From assembly GCF_003233725.1 (NCBI RefSeq), contig NZ_QKQV01000005.1:1-64000 (forward strand): a DNA stretch of 64,000 nt, written 5' to 3'. The DNA is from Mesonia sp. K7. Its GTDB lineage: Bacteria > Bacteroidota > Bacteroidia > Flavobacteriales > Flavobacteriaceae. The translations under genes and the position numbers were made by a program. Shown one piece after another: positions 24,138-34,400 of the stretch. A model generated the notes under the pieces. It made no database searches. It was not told the origin of the DNA and saw only the letters and a list, made by a program, of their open reading frames with translations. Numbering within the stretch: position 1 is the first letter of the stretch; each line of letters starts with the position of its first letter.

Positions 24138-26939
24138 TTATTGTATTTCTGGTAAATTTTTGTCGAAAACGCTAGCAATCACATTCTCGTGCCTTCTTTT
24201 TGATCTTGTTGAACTTCCTGCTGCTGGAGCTCCGTAAAATCTTCTACTGCAAACTCTAAAATTACGAGCCGCTTCAAAGTGCAACAACAAGAAACTATAA
24301 GCACCCATATTTCTTGGCTCTTCTTGTGCCCAAACGATATCATCTGCATTTTTATACTTCTCTATAGCATTTTGCATTTCTGTTGTCGGTAACGGAAAAA
24401 GTTGTTCAATTCGCACCAAAGCCACATCTTCTCTTTGTAATTCTTCTCTTTTCTGCAATAAATCATAATAGAATTTACCCATACAGAACACCAAAGTTTT
24501 TACTTTTTCTGGTTTTACATGCGCATCATCAATTACTGTTTGGAAACTCCCTTCTGCCAATTCTTTTTTAGAAGAAATCACTTTCGGGTGCCTTAACAAA
24601 CTCTTTGGCGTGAAAATAATAAGTGGTTTTCTGTAATTGGCCTTAACTTGTCTTCTTAAAATATGGTAAAAGTTAGCCGGTGTTGTACAATTAGCCACAA
24701 ACATATTGTCTTTGGCACAAAGTTGTAAATATCTTTCTATTCTTGCTGAAGAGTGTTCTGCACCTTGTCCTTCATAACCATGTGGCAATAACATTACTAA
24801 ACCATTTTGCAGTTTCCATTTGTCTTCTGCTGCCGAAATATACTGGTCGAGCATAATTTGAGCTCCGTTACTGAAGTCTCCAAACTGTGCTTCCCAAATC
24901 GTTAATGATTTTGGATGTGCAATCGCATACCCGTAATCGAAAGCCACAACTGCATATTCTGAAAGTAAAGAGTTGTATATTTCTAACTTTGCTTTATCGT
25001 TTAAGTTATTGTGTAAAATAATTTCTTCTTCGCTCTCTTCTACTTTTAATACGGCATGTCTGTGCGAGAAAGTCCCTCTTTCTACGTCTTGACCAGTCAT
25101 TCTTACATCGTGACCTTCTTTGATCAAAGTTCCGTAGGCCAACAATTCTGCCATTCCCCAATCAAGCTTATCGTCTTCAAAATACATTTGGTGCCTACCT
25201 TCGATAATCTTGGTGATTTTTCGTAAGAACTTTTTCCCTTTTGGCAATTGGGTAATGGTTTCTGCTACTACATCTAAATTTTTTATAGCTACCTTTGTAT
25301 CGACATCTTCCATCATTTCTACTTCCGTAGCAACATCAAAATCTTTCCAATCGTCTTGCATGATTGGTGTAATGATGGTCTTATCTTCTTTTTTCGACAA
25401 ATCGAAATCTTGCTCTAAAGCCTCTTTGTAATCTTTTTCTAATCCGGAAACATAATTTTCGTCGATAACGCCTTCTTCGATAAGTTTTTGCGCATAAATA
25501 TCTCTCGCATTCTTATGTTTTGAAATCGCTTTGTATAATTTAGGTTGTGTAAAGCGAGGTTCGTCACCTTCGTTATGACCGTACTTTCTGTACCCTAATA
25601 AATCTATAAAGACATCACGCTTGTATTGCATACGAAATTCCAAAGCAAATTCCATGGCGTGCACAACCGCTTCTACATCATCGGCATTTACATGCAACAC
25701 TGGCGAAAGTGTCACTTTAGCAATATCCGTACAATAAGTAGAAGACCTTGCATCTAGGTAATTGGTGGTAAAACCAATTTGATTATTAATGACAATATGA
25801 ATAGTTCCTTGTGTGTTGTAGGCATCTAATCCTGCCATTTGTATGGTTTCGTATACGACACCTTGAGCGGCAATTGCAGCATCACCATGCACTACAATTG
25901 CCAAGACATTTTGTGGATTGTCCTTATACAAAACGTGTTGTTTTGCTCTTGCCATCCCTTCTACTACAGGACCAACAGTCTCTAAATGTGAAGGGTTTGG
26001 AGCTATGTTTAGGTTTATTTCTTTTCCGGAAATGGTTTTTCTAGTCGATGTCCAACCTAAATGGTATTTTACATCACCATCAAAAACCTCTTGTTCGTAA
26101 TCTTTCCCTTCAAATTCAGAGAAAATATCTTTCGGGCTTTTTCCAAAAATATTGGTGAGTGTATTGAGACGACCTCTATGCGCCATTCCCATTATAAATT
26201 CTTTCACGCCTTTGTCTGCAGCCATTTCTACAATCGCATCGAGACCAGGAATAAACGATTCGTTTCCTTCGACAGAAAAACGCTTTTGACCTACAAACTT
26301 GGTGTGCAAAAAGGTTTCGAAAGAAACAGCTTGGTTGAGCTTACCAAGAATGTATTTTTTCTTTTCGTTAGAAAATCTTGGCTGATTTTCGTTGATGTTC
26401 AGTTTGCTCTGGATCCATTTAATGATTTCTGGTTGGCGAATATACATGTATTCGACACCTATCGCATCGCAATAAATGGTGTTGAGGTGACTTATGATGT
26501 CCTTTAAAGGCGCGTGACCTAAGCCTAATATTTCTCCTGCAGAAAATTCTTTTTCTAAATCGTTTTCGCTTAAACCAAAGTTTTCTATAGCTAAAGTTGG
26601 CTCATAAGTTCTTCTAGCTCTTACCGGGTTTGTTTTGGTAAACAAATGACCTCTTGTACGGTAAGCATCGATTAAATTTACTACCTGAAACTCTTTTCTT
26701 ACGCTCTCTGGAAGTTCTATGGCTGAAATATCGGAAAAGCCATTGCTTTGCGCTTTAGCTTTTGCTGATGAAGAAATTTCATCTGTATCTTCGTCACTGT
26801 AAACTTCTTTGGCAAAATCGAATCCTTGAAAAAAGGCTCGCCAACTAGGTTCTACACTATCAGGAAATTGCAGGTATTGATCGTAAAGTTCTGCGAAATA
26901 AGCGGTGTGAGCCGCATTTAGAAATGAAAATTTATCCAT
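24138..26939 (-). CDS. sucA: 2-oxoglutarate dehydrogenase E1 component
   Basis: Thiamin-diphosphate-dependent decarboxylase of the TCA cycle. 933 residues, full length. Begins MDKFSFLNAAHTAYFAELYDQYLQ like other Bacteroidetes E1 proteins. Visible motifs are MGMAHRGRLNTL (substrate/cofactor region), the ThDP/Mg site VVHGDAAIAAQGVVYE continuing to INNQIGFTTN, and LLPHGYEGQGAEHSSARIER in the transketolase-like pyrimidine domain. First gene of sucA-odhB. Confidence 0.97.
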   Translation of the reverse strand: MDKFSFLNAAHTAYFAELYDQYLQFPDSVEPSWRAFFQGFDFAKEVYSDEDTDEISSSAKAKAQSNGFSDISAIELPESVRKEFQVVNLIDAYRTRGHLFTKTNPVRARRTYEPTLAIENFGLSENDLEKEFSAGEILGLGHAPLKDIISHLNTIYCDAIGVEYMYIRQPEIIKWIQSKLNINENQPRFSNEKKKYILGKLNQAVSFETFLHTKFVGQKRFSVEGNESFIPGLDAIVEMAADKGVKEFIMGMAHRGRLNTLTNIFGKSPKDIFSEFEGKDYEQEVFDGDVKYHLGWTSTRKTISGKEINLNIAPNPSHLETVGPVVEGMARAKQHVLYKDNPQNVLAIVVHGDAAIAAQGVVYETIQMAGLDAYNTQGTIHIVINNQIGFTTNYLDARSSTYCTDIAKVTLSPVLHVNADDVEAVVHAMEFALEFRMQYKRDVFIDLLGYRKYGHNEGDEPRFTQPKLYKAISKHKNARDIYAQKLIEEGVIDENYVSGLEKDYKEALEQDFDLSKKEDKTIITPIMQDDWKDFDVATEVEMMEDVDTKVAIKNLDVVAETITQLPKGKKFLRKITKIIEGRHQMYFEDDKLDWGMAELLAYGTLIKEGHDVRMTGQDVERGTFSHRHAVLKVEESEEEIILHNNLNDKAKLEIYNSLLSEYAVVAFDYGYAIAHPKSLTIWEAQFGDFSNGAQIMLDQYISAAEDKWKLQNGLVMLLPHGYEGQGAEHSSARIERYLQLCAKDNMFVANCTTPANFYHILRRQVKANYRKPLIIFTPKSLLRHPKVISSKKELAEGSFQTVIDDAHVKPEKVKTLVFCMGKFYYDLLQKREELQREDVALVRIEQLFPLPTTEMQNAIEKYKNADDIVWAQEEPRNMGAYSFLLLHFEAARNFRVCSRRFYGAPAAGSSTRSKRRHENVIASVFDKNLPEIQ

Positions 26940-26977
26940 AAGAGGAAAACTATACTATTGTGTTTTTAAAAACGATA

Positions 26978-26985
26978 CAAAAGTA
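26978..26985 (-). promoter_or_regulatory. -7 box for sucA-odhB
   Basis: Minus-strand TACTTTTG matches TAnnTTTG 38 bases before the sucA ATG; the -33 position is not a clean TTG. Confidence 0.5.
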
Positions 26986-27063
26986 CAATTTTTCATAAAT
27001 ATAGCATTCTGAAAAGCATAAATTTATCTTAATGATAGATATATTTTATTTATCAAAACAGGC

Positions 27064-28038
27064 TTAGACTTCTCTTTTCATTAAGTTATTTGAGAAATCG
27101 ATATAAATCTGCTTGTTTTCTTGAGAAGTCTCTAAATTCTCTATCTGAGATAAAGCCTTTTCTGTGAAATCTACAATTTTACCTTTTATCGCTTCTACTG
27201 CTCCGCTTTCTTCAAAAATTAATTTGATGGTGTTTATTTTATCTTTTGGATTGGAAGGTTCGATACTGTATAAGTGCTTCAACTGTGTGCCGAGTTCTTT
27301 TGGAGCAAGCTCTAAAGCTTTGATATAAAGATAAGTTTTTTTATTTTCGATAATATCGCCACCAACTTGTTTCCCAAACATTTTTGGGTTTCCGAATGCA
27401 TCAAGATAATCGTCTTGCAACTGGAAAGCGACCCCTAAGTTTTTACCAAACTCATAAAGTTTTTGCTGTTCATTATCTGATACCCCAGCAACAATTCCAC
27501 CCATTTGTAATGCAGCACCAATTAAGACAGCTGTTTTATACTCAATCATTTTAAGGTAATCTTCAATTTCTACTTCGTCCTGGTTTTCGAAATCGATATC
27601 GTATTGCTGACCTTCACATACTTCTAAAGCTGTTTTGCTAAACAATTTTGCTAAGGCTTGAAAAGTTTTCGGATCATAGTTCTCAAAATACTGATAAGCT
27701 TGAATAAGCATGGCATCACCCGACAAAATTCCGGTATTTATATCCCATTTGTGATGTACGGTTTTCTTTCCGCGTCGCAGCGGAGCTTCATCCATAATAT
27801 CGTCATGCATCAAAGAAAAGTTATGGAATATCTCGATAGCCAAAGCAGCATCTAAAGCCTTCTCGTAATTGCAGTCATAGGTTTCTGCGGCGAGTAAAAC
27901 CAAAACAGGTCGTATTTTTTTTCCGCCAAGGTTTAAAATATATTCTACAGGTTCGTATAGACTTCTAGGTTGTTTGTGCTCTATTTTATCGATGAGGTAT
28001 TGTGAAAAAACCGTTCTGTAGAAATTGATTTTATCCAT
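27064..28038 (-). CDS. Polyprenyl (isoprenoid) diphosphate synthase
   Basis: 324-residue all-helical trans-prenyltransferase. The first Asp-rich motif is DDIMDEAPLRRG (about 77-88, DDxxD with the RRG after it) and the second is DDYLD (about 210-214), which hold Mg-diphosphate; GGKKIRPVLVLL is the family's N-terminal signature. The product is probably a C15-C20 or longer allylic diphosphate for quinones or carotenoids; the chain length cannot be read securely. Divergent from the TetR efflux operon. Confidence 0.93.
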   Translation of the reverse strand: MDKINFYRTVFSQYLIDKIEHKQPRSLYEPVEYILNLGGKKIRPVLVLLAAETYDCNYEKALDAALAIEIFHNFSLMHDDIMDEAPLRRGKKTVHHKWDINTGILSGDAMLIQAYQYFENYDPKTFQALAKLFSKTALEVCEGQQYDIDFENQDEVEIEDYLKMIEYKTAVLIGAALQMGGIVAGVSDNEQQKLYEFGKNLGVAFQLQDDYLDAFGNPKMFGKQVGGDIIENKKTYLYIKALELAPKELGTQLKHLYSIEPSNPKDKINTIKLIFEESGAVEAIKGKIVDFTEKALSQIENLETSQENKQIYIDFSNNLMKREV

Positions 28039-28123
28039 TGGGTAAAAAATTTTGGCTAAAATACCATAATTCCTTTAAAAAGAGACATTAATTTACTTAA
28101 CAATAATTTAACAAAAATACTTC

Positions 28124-28151
28124 GGAAACTTTTATTGTTTTTAAAGTTTCC
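28124..28151 (+). promoter_or_regulatory. Inverted repeat over the TetR operon -33 box (candidate operator)
   Basis: GGAAACTTT (28124-28132) and AAAGTTTCC (28143-28151) form a perfect 9-bp inverted repeat with a 10-base centre that contains the -33 TTG. Its 28-bp span and position fit a TetR-family autoregulatory site; binding is inferred. Confidence 0.55.
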
Positions 28152-28164
28152 TGTTGTAGATTTG
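28135..28164 (+). promoter_or_regulatory. Promoter of the TetR-TolC-RND operon
   Basis: TTG (28135-28137), a 19-base spacer and TAGATTTG (28157-28164) match the Bacteroidetes consensus exactly. The ATG lies 8 bases after the -7 box, so the leader is only a few bases long. Confidence 0.8.
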
Positions 28165-28172
28165 CACCCGAA

Positions 28173-28775
28173 ATGGAAAATAAAATTTTAGATACCGCTG
28201 CAGAAATGTTTTTGAACTACGGATTCAAAAGCGTTACGATGGATGATATTGCTAATGAAATAGGCATTTCTAAAAAAACCATCTATGTACATTACAAAAA
28301 TAAAAGTATTCTCGTTGAGAAAACCGTAGAATATTTGTTTCATAAAATTTCTGCTGGAATAGAAGAGATTAGAGACCAGGAGAAAAACCCCATCGAGGAG
28401 ATTTTAGAAATCAAACGCTTTTTGTTGTACAACCTAAAAGAGGAAAAATCATCACCAGAATATCAGCTTGAAAAATACTACCCAAAAGTATATAAAGACG
28501 TGAAGCAAAAACAATATTGTGTGATGAGCGAATGTGTGGTTTGCAATTTAGAAAGAGGCTTAGAATTAGGGCTTTACAGGAAAAACATCAACACAGAATT
28601 TATTTCAAAAATATATTTTAATTCCATGATGGCTTTAAAAAACAAAGACCTTTTTCCTTTAAATAATTTTTCTATGCAAATGCTCATGAACAATTATTTA
28701 GAATATCACTTGCGTGGAATTTGCACCGAAAAAGGACTGGAAATATTAAATCGACATCAACTAACAAATCAGTAA
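28173..28775 (+). CDS. TetR/AcrR-family transcriptional regulator
   Basis: 200 residues. The N-terminal DNA-binding domain (about 1-50) has the TetR helix-turn-helix: ILDTAAEMFLNYGFKSVTMDDIANEIGISKKTIYVHYKNK (shown only as a family description; key residues are the GFKSVTM turn and KKTIYVHY recognition helix). The C-terminal ligand domain is variable. It leads an efflux operon and probably represses it in answer to a pump substrate. An inverted repeat overlaps its promoter. The tolC gene starts 2 bases after its stop. Confidence 0.92.
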   Translation: MENKILDTAAEMFLNYGFKSVTMDDIANEIGISKKTIYVHYKNKSILVEKTVEYLFHKISAGIEEIRDQEKNPIEEILEIKRFLLYNLKEEKSSPEYQLEKYYPKVYKDVKQKQYCVMSECVVCNLERGLELGLYRKNINTEFISKIYFNSMMALKNKDLFPLNNFSMQMLMNNYLEYHLRGICTEKGLEILNRHQLTNQ

Positions 28776-28777
28776 GA

Positions 28778-30199
28778 ATGAGAAAACAATTGGTATTATT
28801 CTTAGGGTTTATCACGAGCATCTCAAGTTTTGCTCAAGTGGAGAATCCAGAAGAAAGCTACTCTTTTAGCTTAGAAGAAGCAATAAATTTTGCTTTAGAA
28901 CATAACAGAATGATTAGAAATGCCTCGCTGGATATCGAAGCGGCAGAGAAACAAAAATGGGAAACTACGGCAACAGGTTTACCACAAATTAATGCCAATA
29001 TCGATTACCAAAGATGGCTTAAACAACAAGTACAATTATTACCTGCTGCCGCTTTTGACAACACCCAAAGCACCATAGATGTTGTAGAAACCTATTTTGA
29101 TGGCGCAGTAAGAAACAGTACTCCTGTAAATGTTCCGCAAGGGTTTATTCCGGTACGTTTTGGTACCAAACAAAATGTAAATGCAACGGCAACTTTAAGT
29201 CAGTTGATTTTTGACGGTTCGTATCTCGTAGGTTTGCAATCGGCAAAAGTGTATTTACAAATTTCGCAAAACGCAAAACTAAAAACCGATCTTGAAGTAA
29301 AACAGGCAGTGATAAATGCCTACGGAAATGTGCTTTTGGCAGAAGAATCGATGGCTATTTTTGAGAAGAACATCGAGGTTATTGAAAAAAACCTTAACGA
29401 AACCCAAAAAATATACGAAAACGGCCTCACAGAAGAAGAAAACGTAGAACAGCTTCAAATCACACTATCGGGTTTGCAAAGTAACCTCAACAATACAGAG
29501 CGTTTACATAAAATCGCATACCAAATGCTCAATATTCATCTTGGTTTAGATGTAAATACCGATACTAGTGTAACCGATGATTTGGAAGCTTTGGCCGTAC
29601 AAAATATCAATAACAATTTATTAGAAACCGATTTTAATGTCGAAAACACTATTGACTACCAGATTGCCGAAAACGATAAAATCTCAAAAGAACTTTTAGT
29701 GAAATTAGAAAAAAGTAAAGCATTGCCTTCGCTCACTGCATTTGTCAACGGAGCTTATATGGGTAACAGCGACGAGTTTACTTTTTTAGACCGCGACCAA
29801 CAGTGGTTTGGTTCTTCACTTTTAGGTGTGAGTCTAAACATTCCTATATTTAGCTCGATGCAACGTCACGCCGCTACGCAAAGAGCAAAAATAAACCTTG
29901 AGAAAGCAGAAAACAACCTTACGGAAACGCAGCAACAACTGAAACTTCAGATAGAAAATGCCAAAAGCAACTATCAGTTTGCCATAGAAGATTACGAAAT
30001 CAAAAAAGAAAATTTGAGCCTGGCAGAACGCATCGAGCAAAAAAATCAAACTAAATTTTTTGAAGGGATCAGTACCAGTTTTGATTTACGTCAGGCACAA
30101 ACACAACTTTACACCGCTCAACAAGAGTTTTTACAAGCGATGTTAGATGTAATTACCGCTAAAGCGGAACTAGAAAAAGTTACCAATCAAACCATATAA
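28778..30199 (+). CDS. TolC-family outer-membrane efflux protein
   Basis: 473 residues from ATG 28778, which gives a proper signal peptide (MRKQLVLFLGFITSISSFAQ); an in-frame ATG inside the TetR gene would add a non-signal leader. Two OEP repeats with long coiled-coil helices (about 170-260 and 385-470) and the usual Gln/Ala/Asn-rich heptads form the trimeric channel-tunnel. Partner of the adaptor and RND permease encoded next. Coupled to the TetR gene by a 2-base gap. Confidence 0.93.
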   Translation: MRKQLVLFLGFITSISSFAQVENPEESYSFSLEEAINFALEHNRMIRNASLDIEAAEKQKWETTATGLPQINANIDYQRWLKQQVQLLPAAAFDNTQSTIDVVETYFDGAVRNSTPVNVPQGFIPVRFGTKQNVNATATLSQLIFDGSYLVGLQSAKVYLQISQNAKLKTDLEVKQAVINAYGNVLLAEESMAIFEKNIEVIEKNLNETQKIYENGLTEEENVEQLQITLSGLQSNLNNTERLHKIAYQMLNIHLGLDVNTDTSVTDDLEALAVQNINNNLLETDFNVENTIDYQIAENDKISKELLVKLEKSKALPSLTAFVNGAYMGNSDEFTFLDRDQQWFGSSLLGVSLNIPIFSSMQRHAATQRAKINLEKAENNLTETQQQLKLQIENAKSNYQFAIEDYEIKKENLSLAERIEQKNQTKFFEGISTSFDLRQAQTQLYTAQQEFLQAMLDVITAKAELEKVTNQTI

Positions 30200-30230
30200 A
30201 CCAATCTACAAGCATTAAAATTCCATAAAA

Positions 30231-31403
30231 ATGAAACAAGTATCAATTATATTATTTGCCGCTTTACTTATCGTTTCTTGTTCAGAAAACAAGGATACTG
30301 GAAGCATAGATGAAATTATTAACAGTAAAGATCTAGAAAGAATGAGAGCCAAAAAGACAGAAGTTTTAGCTTCTTACGATAGTATTGGCGACATCATCAA
30401 AAGATTAGAAGAAGCCATTGTAGAGGTAGACTCTACCAAAAAATATCCTTTGGTAACCAGCTTCAAAATTCAAGACACCACTTTTAATAGCTACATCTCT
30501 TTACAAGGTAGCGTAGAAACCGAAGAAAACATTTTGATTTATCCAGAATACCAAGGTGTTTTAACCCGTGTTTACGTACAAGAAGGGCAAAAAGTGAGAA
30601 AAGGGCAATTGCTAGCAAGAATTGATGACGGCGGATTGTCGAATCAGTTATCACAATTGGAAGCACAATACCAATTGGCAAAAACCACTTACGAGCGTCA
30701 AGAAAGACTTTGGAACCAGAAAATTGGTAGCGAAATACAGTATTTACAAGCCAAAACCAATATGGAAAGCTCTAAAAGTGCTGTTGATCAGTTGCGTTCA
30801 CAATTGGGGAAAACCTCTATCACTGCTCCATTTTCGGGGACTATTGATGATGTGATTACGGAGCAAGGTCAAGTAGTAAGTCCTGGTCAAGCGGTAATGC
30901 GTATCGTAAATTTAGGCGATATGTATGTAAAAGCATCGATACCAGAAACCTATTTACAAAGTGTAACACAAAATAAAAATGTAGAGGTTAATTTTCCTGC
31001 ATTAGATAAGACCGTTACCGGAAAGATAAAAACGGTTTCAAGCTACATCAACCCAAACAACAGAACTTTTGAAGTAGAAATAGATGTACCTAACAAAGAC
31101 AATAGTATCAAGCCTAACTTAATGGCCAATCTAAAAATTAATAATTACAGTAAAGATAAAGCCATTACCATTCCTACAGATGCAATTCAAGAAAACGCAA
31201 AAGGTGACAAATATGTCTTTGTGATTACCGATTTAGATAAAGAAAACAACGCTGTCGCGAAACAAGTACAAGTAGAAACCGGATTAAGCCAAGACGGAAT
31301 GATTGAAGTTACCAAAGGACTTTCTTCAGAAGACGCTATTGTACTTGACGGTGCTTTAACCTTAAAAGACGGAACTAAAATCACTTTAAAAACAACTAAC
31401 TAA
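30231..31403 (+). CDS. RND efflux periplasmic adaptor (MFP)
   Basis: 390-residue lipoprotein: signal MKQVSIILFAALLIVSC with the acylated Cys at 17. An N-terminal helical segment is followed by the split barrel-sandwich/lipoyl domain (ILIYPEYQGVLTRVYVQEGQKVRKGQLLARID, and the return half ITAPFSGTIDDVITEQGQVV), an alpha hairpin between them, and beta-barrel plus membrane-proximal domains. Links the TolC channel to the RND permease. Its TAA stop overlaps the ATG of the permease gene by one base. Confidence 0.94.
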   Translation: MKQVSIILFAALLIVSCSENKDTGSIDEIINSKDLERMRAKKTEVLASYDSIGDIIKRLEEAIVEVDSTKKYPLVTSFKIQDTTFNSYISLQGSVETEENILIYPEYQGVLTRVYVQEGQKVRKGQLLARIDDGGLSNQLSQLEAQYQLAKTTYERQERLWNQKIGSEIQYLQAKTNMESSKSAVDQLRSQLGKTSITAPFSGTIDDVITEQGQVVSPGQAVMRIVNLGDMYVKASIPETYLQSVTQNKNVEVNFPALDKTVTGKIKTVSSYINPNNRTFEVEIDVPNKDNSIKPNLMANLKINNYSKDKAITIPTDAIQENAKGDKYVFVITDLDKENNAVAKQVQVETGLSQDGMIEVTKGLSSEDAIVLDGALTLKDGTKITLKTTN

Positions 31404-34400
31404 TGGAAAATAAAAAGTATAGATATTTTGGCACATCCAATTGGGCTATCGACAACCCGATGACGGTTTTTGTCATCATCGCGATTGTCTTGATAGGTGG
31501 TTTGATGTCCTACATTACGCTTCCAAGGGAAAGTTTTCCTGAGGTGATCGAAAACAAAATTTACATCAGTTCTGTTTTTCCTGGTAACTCTCCTGAAGAT
31601 GTAGAGAAACTCATTACCAAACCATTAGAAGAAGAAATAGACGATGTGTCTGACGTAACCGATATCAGTTCACAATCGGTACAAGATTACTCGATCATTA
31701 CCGTAGAATTCAACGAAAGTGTATCTATAGAAGAAGCCAAAGCACGTATCAAAGATAAAATTGATGCGGTAAAAGCAGAACAAGATTGGCCCACTTTAGA
31801 TGGTGGTGGAAAAGTAGAACCTAACGCTTTTGATCTGAATATTTCGGAAATGATGCCGATTGCACAACTTAACCTTACAGGCGAAAACTACACGATTGAA
31901 CAGTTAAAAGATTTTGCTGAAGATTTGCAAGATCGTTTAGAAGCCTACCCCGAAGTAAAAGAAGCTACGCTTTTGGGTGTGCAAGACAAAGAAGTAGAAG
32001 TTGCGATCGATGCGTTTAAAATGCAAGCAGCTGGTGTCTCTTTCAATCAAGTGATTGGTGCGATACAGAACGAAAATATGACCATTTCCGGTGGAAATAT
32101 TATCGAAAACGGTCTCCGCCGAAACGTACGTGTGATTGGTGAAATAAATGCTCCCAAAGACCTCAACAATATTGTCGTAAAAGAAGACAACGGCGCCGTT
32201 TACCTGCGTGATATTGCGACGATTAACTTTAGGCCAAAAGACGCCACCACTTACGCACGCGAATATGGTGAGCCCGTTGTCATGTTAAGCATCAAGAAAA
32301 AAGGTGGGGAAAACATGATTGATGCCATGGAAAAAATAAAAGCGCATTTACCCGAAGCGCAGTCGACTTATCTACCAGCAGATTTAAAAATATCGATTTC
32401 GAGTGACGAATCAACCCGAACAGAAGACCAAGTTGCCGAACTAGAAAACTCCATTATTTTTGGGGTGCTTTTGGTGGTAAGTGTTTTGATGTTCTTTTTA
32501 GGGTTTAGAAATGCACTTTTTGTGGGAATTGCGATTCCGCTTTCTATCTTTTTATCATTTTTATTATTGCCTATTGTAGGTGACTTTTTAGGATTGAATG
32601 TTACGTTAAACACAATGGTGCTTTTCGCCACGGTGATGGGTCTTGGTATGCTCGTAGATAATGGTATTGTGGTCGTCGAAAATGTCTACCGTTTAATGGA
32701 CGAAGGCGTACCCAGAATTGAAGCTGCCAAACGTGGTTTGGGTGAAATTGCTTGGCCAATTATTGCCTCAACAGCCACCACTTTAGCAGCCTTTTTACCG
32801 CTTGGTTTTTGGCCGGGAATTATGGGTAAGTTCATGATCTTTTTTCCACTAACGCTTTCTACGGTTCTGTTTTCATCGTTATTTATTGCTTTGGTCATTA
32901 ACTCGATGTTGACTTCAGAATTTATGAAAACCGAAGAAGCAGAAATGTCGAGAAAAACTTTGATCAAAATAAGTTTAGCACTTTTAGGCTTCGGAGCATT
33001 ATTGATTATTTCTGGACTTCTCAACACACATATCATCTTTCAAGTTGTGGGGCCTTTTATTTTGATAGTTGCTTTTGTGATGATTTTTAGAGGTTGGAAA
33101 AACAGAGCAAAAACACAACTTCTTAAACAAGGTTTAGGTGTATTTGCCATTGGAGTTCTATTTACGATCCTTGGTTTTGTTGGTGGACCAAAAGCACTTA
33201 TCGGATTCGGAAACTTGTTTGTTTTTCTATCAATCGCTTTATGGTTCTTCAAATATGTATTAACACCTGCTTCCAACCATTTTCAGTACAAAATCTTACC
33301 AAGAATTGAGAGAAAGTACCAACAATTTCTAGACTTTGCATTAAAAGGTTCACATGCTTATATGTTTGTATTCGGGACTTTTGGATTGTTGATATTGTCA
33401 TTCATCGTTTTTGCAATAGCTACACCAAACGTATTGTTTTTCCCAGAAAACCAACCGAACCAAGCCATTGTTTATATTGAATACCCTGAAGGAACTGACA
33501 TCGAGAAAACCAACGAATTGACAAAAGTTGTCGAACAACAAGTTTTTGATGTGCTAGATGATTATACCTATGAAAAGGATGGAAAAACCTACAACTATAT
33601 GGCAGAAACCATTGTTTCACAAGTTGGTGAAGGCGCTGGAAACCCGCAAACTGATGGTGCCTCACAAAATGAAATGCCACATAAAGGAAAAGTAACCGTT
33701 CTTTTTAGGGAATACAAATACCGCTATGACGAAAACGACGAAAAAGTTGCGAGTGCAGAAGTATTGACAAGAATTCGTGAAGCCGTAAAAGGTCACCCTG
33801 GGGTAAGTATTATTGCTGAAAAAGATCAAGCTGGCCCGCCAAGTGGTTACCCTATTAACATCGAACTGAGTGGTGAAGATTACAACGAACTTATCGAAGA
33901 AGCTAGAAATATACAAGCCTTTATCGAAGCACAAAATATTTCGGGTATTGAAGATCTTAACCTAGATGTTAACCAAAACAAACCTGAGATGGAGGTTATT
34001 GTAGATCGTCAAAAAGCAGGTGAGTTAGGAGTTTCTACAGCGCAAGTTGGACAAGCTTTACGTTCGGCGATTTATGGTTTTGATGTTTCTACTTATAAAG
34101 AAGGCGAAGACGATTATGATATTTTTGTTCGCTTTGATAATGATAGTCGTTACAACGAAAGTATGTTGTTTAACCAAAACATTACTTTTAGAGATAACTC
34201 CGGAATGTTGAAACAAATTCCGCTTTCTACTTTAGTGAAAACCAAAAATGTCGCGAGTTTTAGTTCAATCAAAAGGAAAGATTTAAAACGTGTCATCACG
34301 ATTTATTCTAACGTTCTTGAAGGTTACAATCCTACTCAGATTGTTGAAAAAATAAAAGCCTCGCTCAAGAATTATAACCTACCAAGCGAAATGAGCTATA

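Noticed and set aside
32368-33276. Minus-strand open frames over the RND permease gene
   Set aside because: They are antisense frames in a strongly coding region and lack starts, conserved motifs or promoters.
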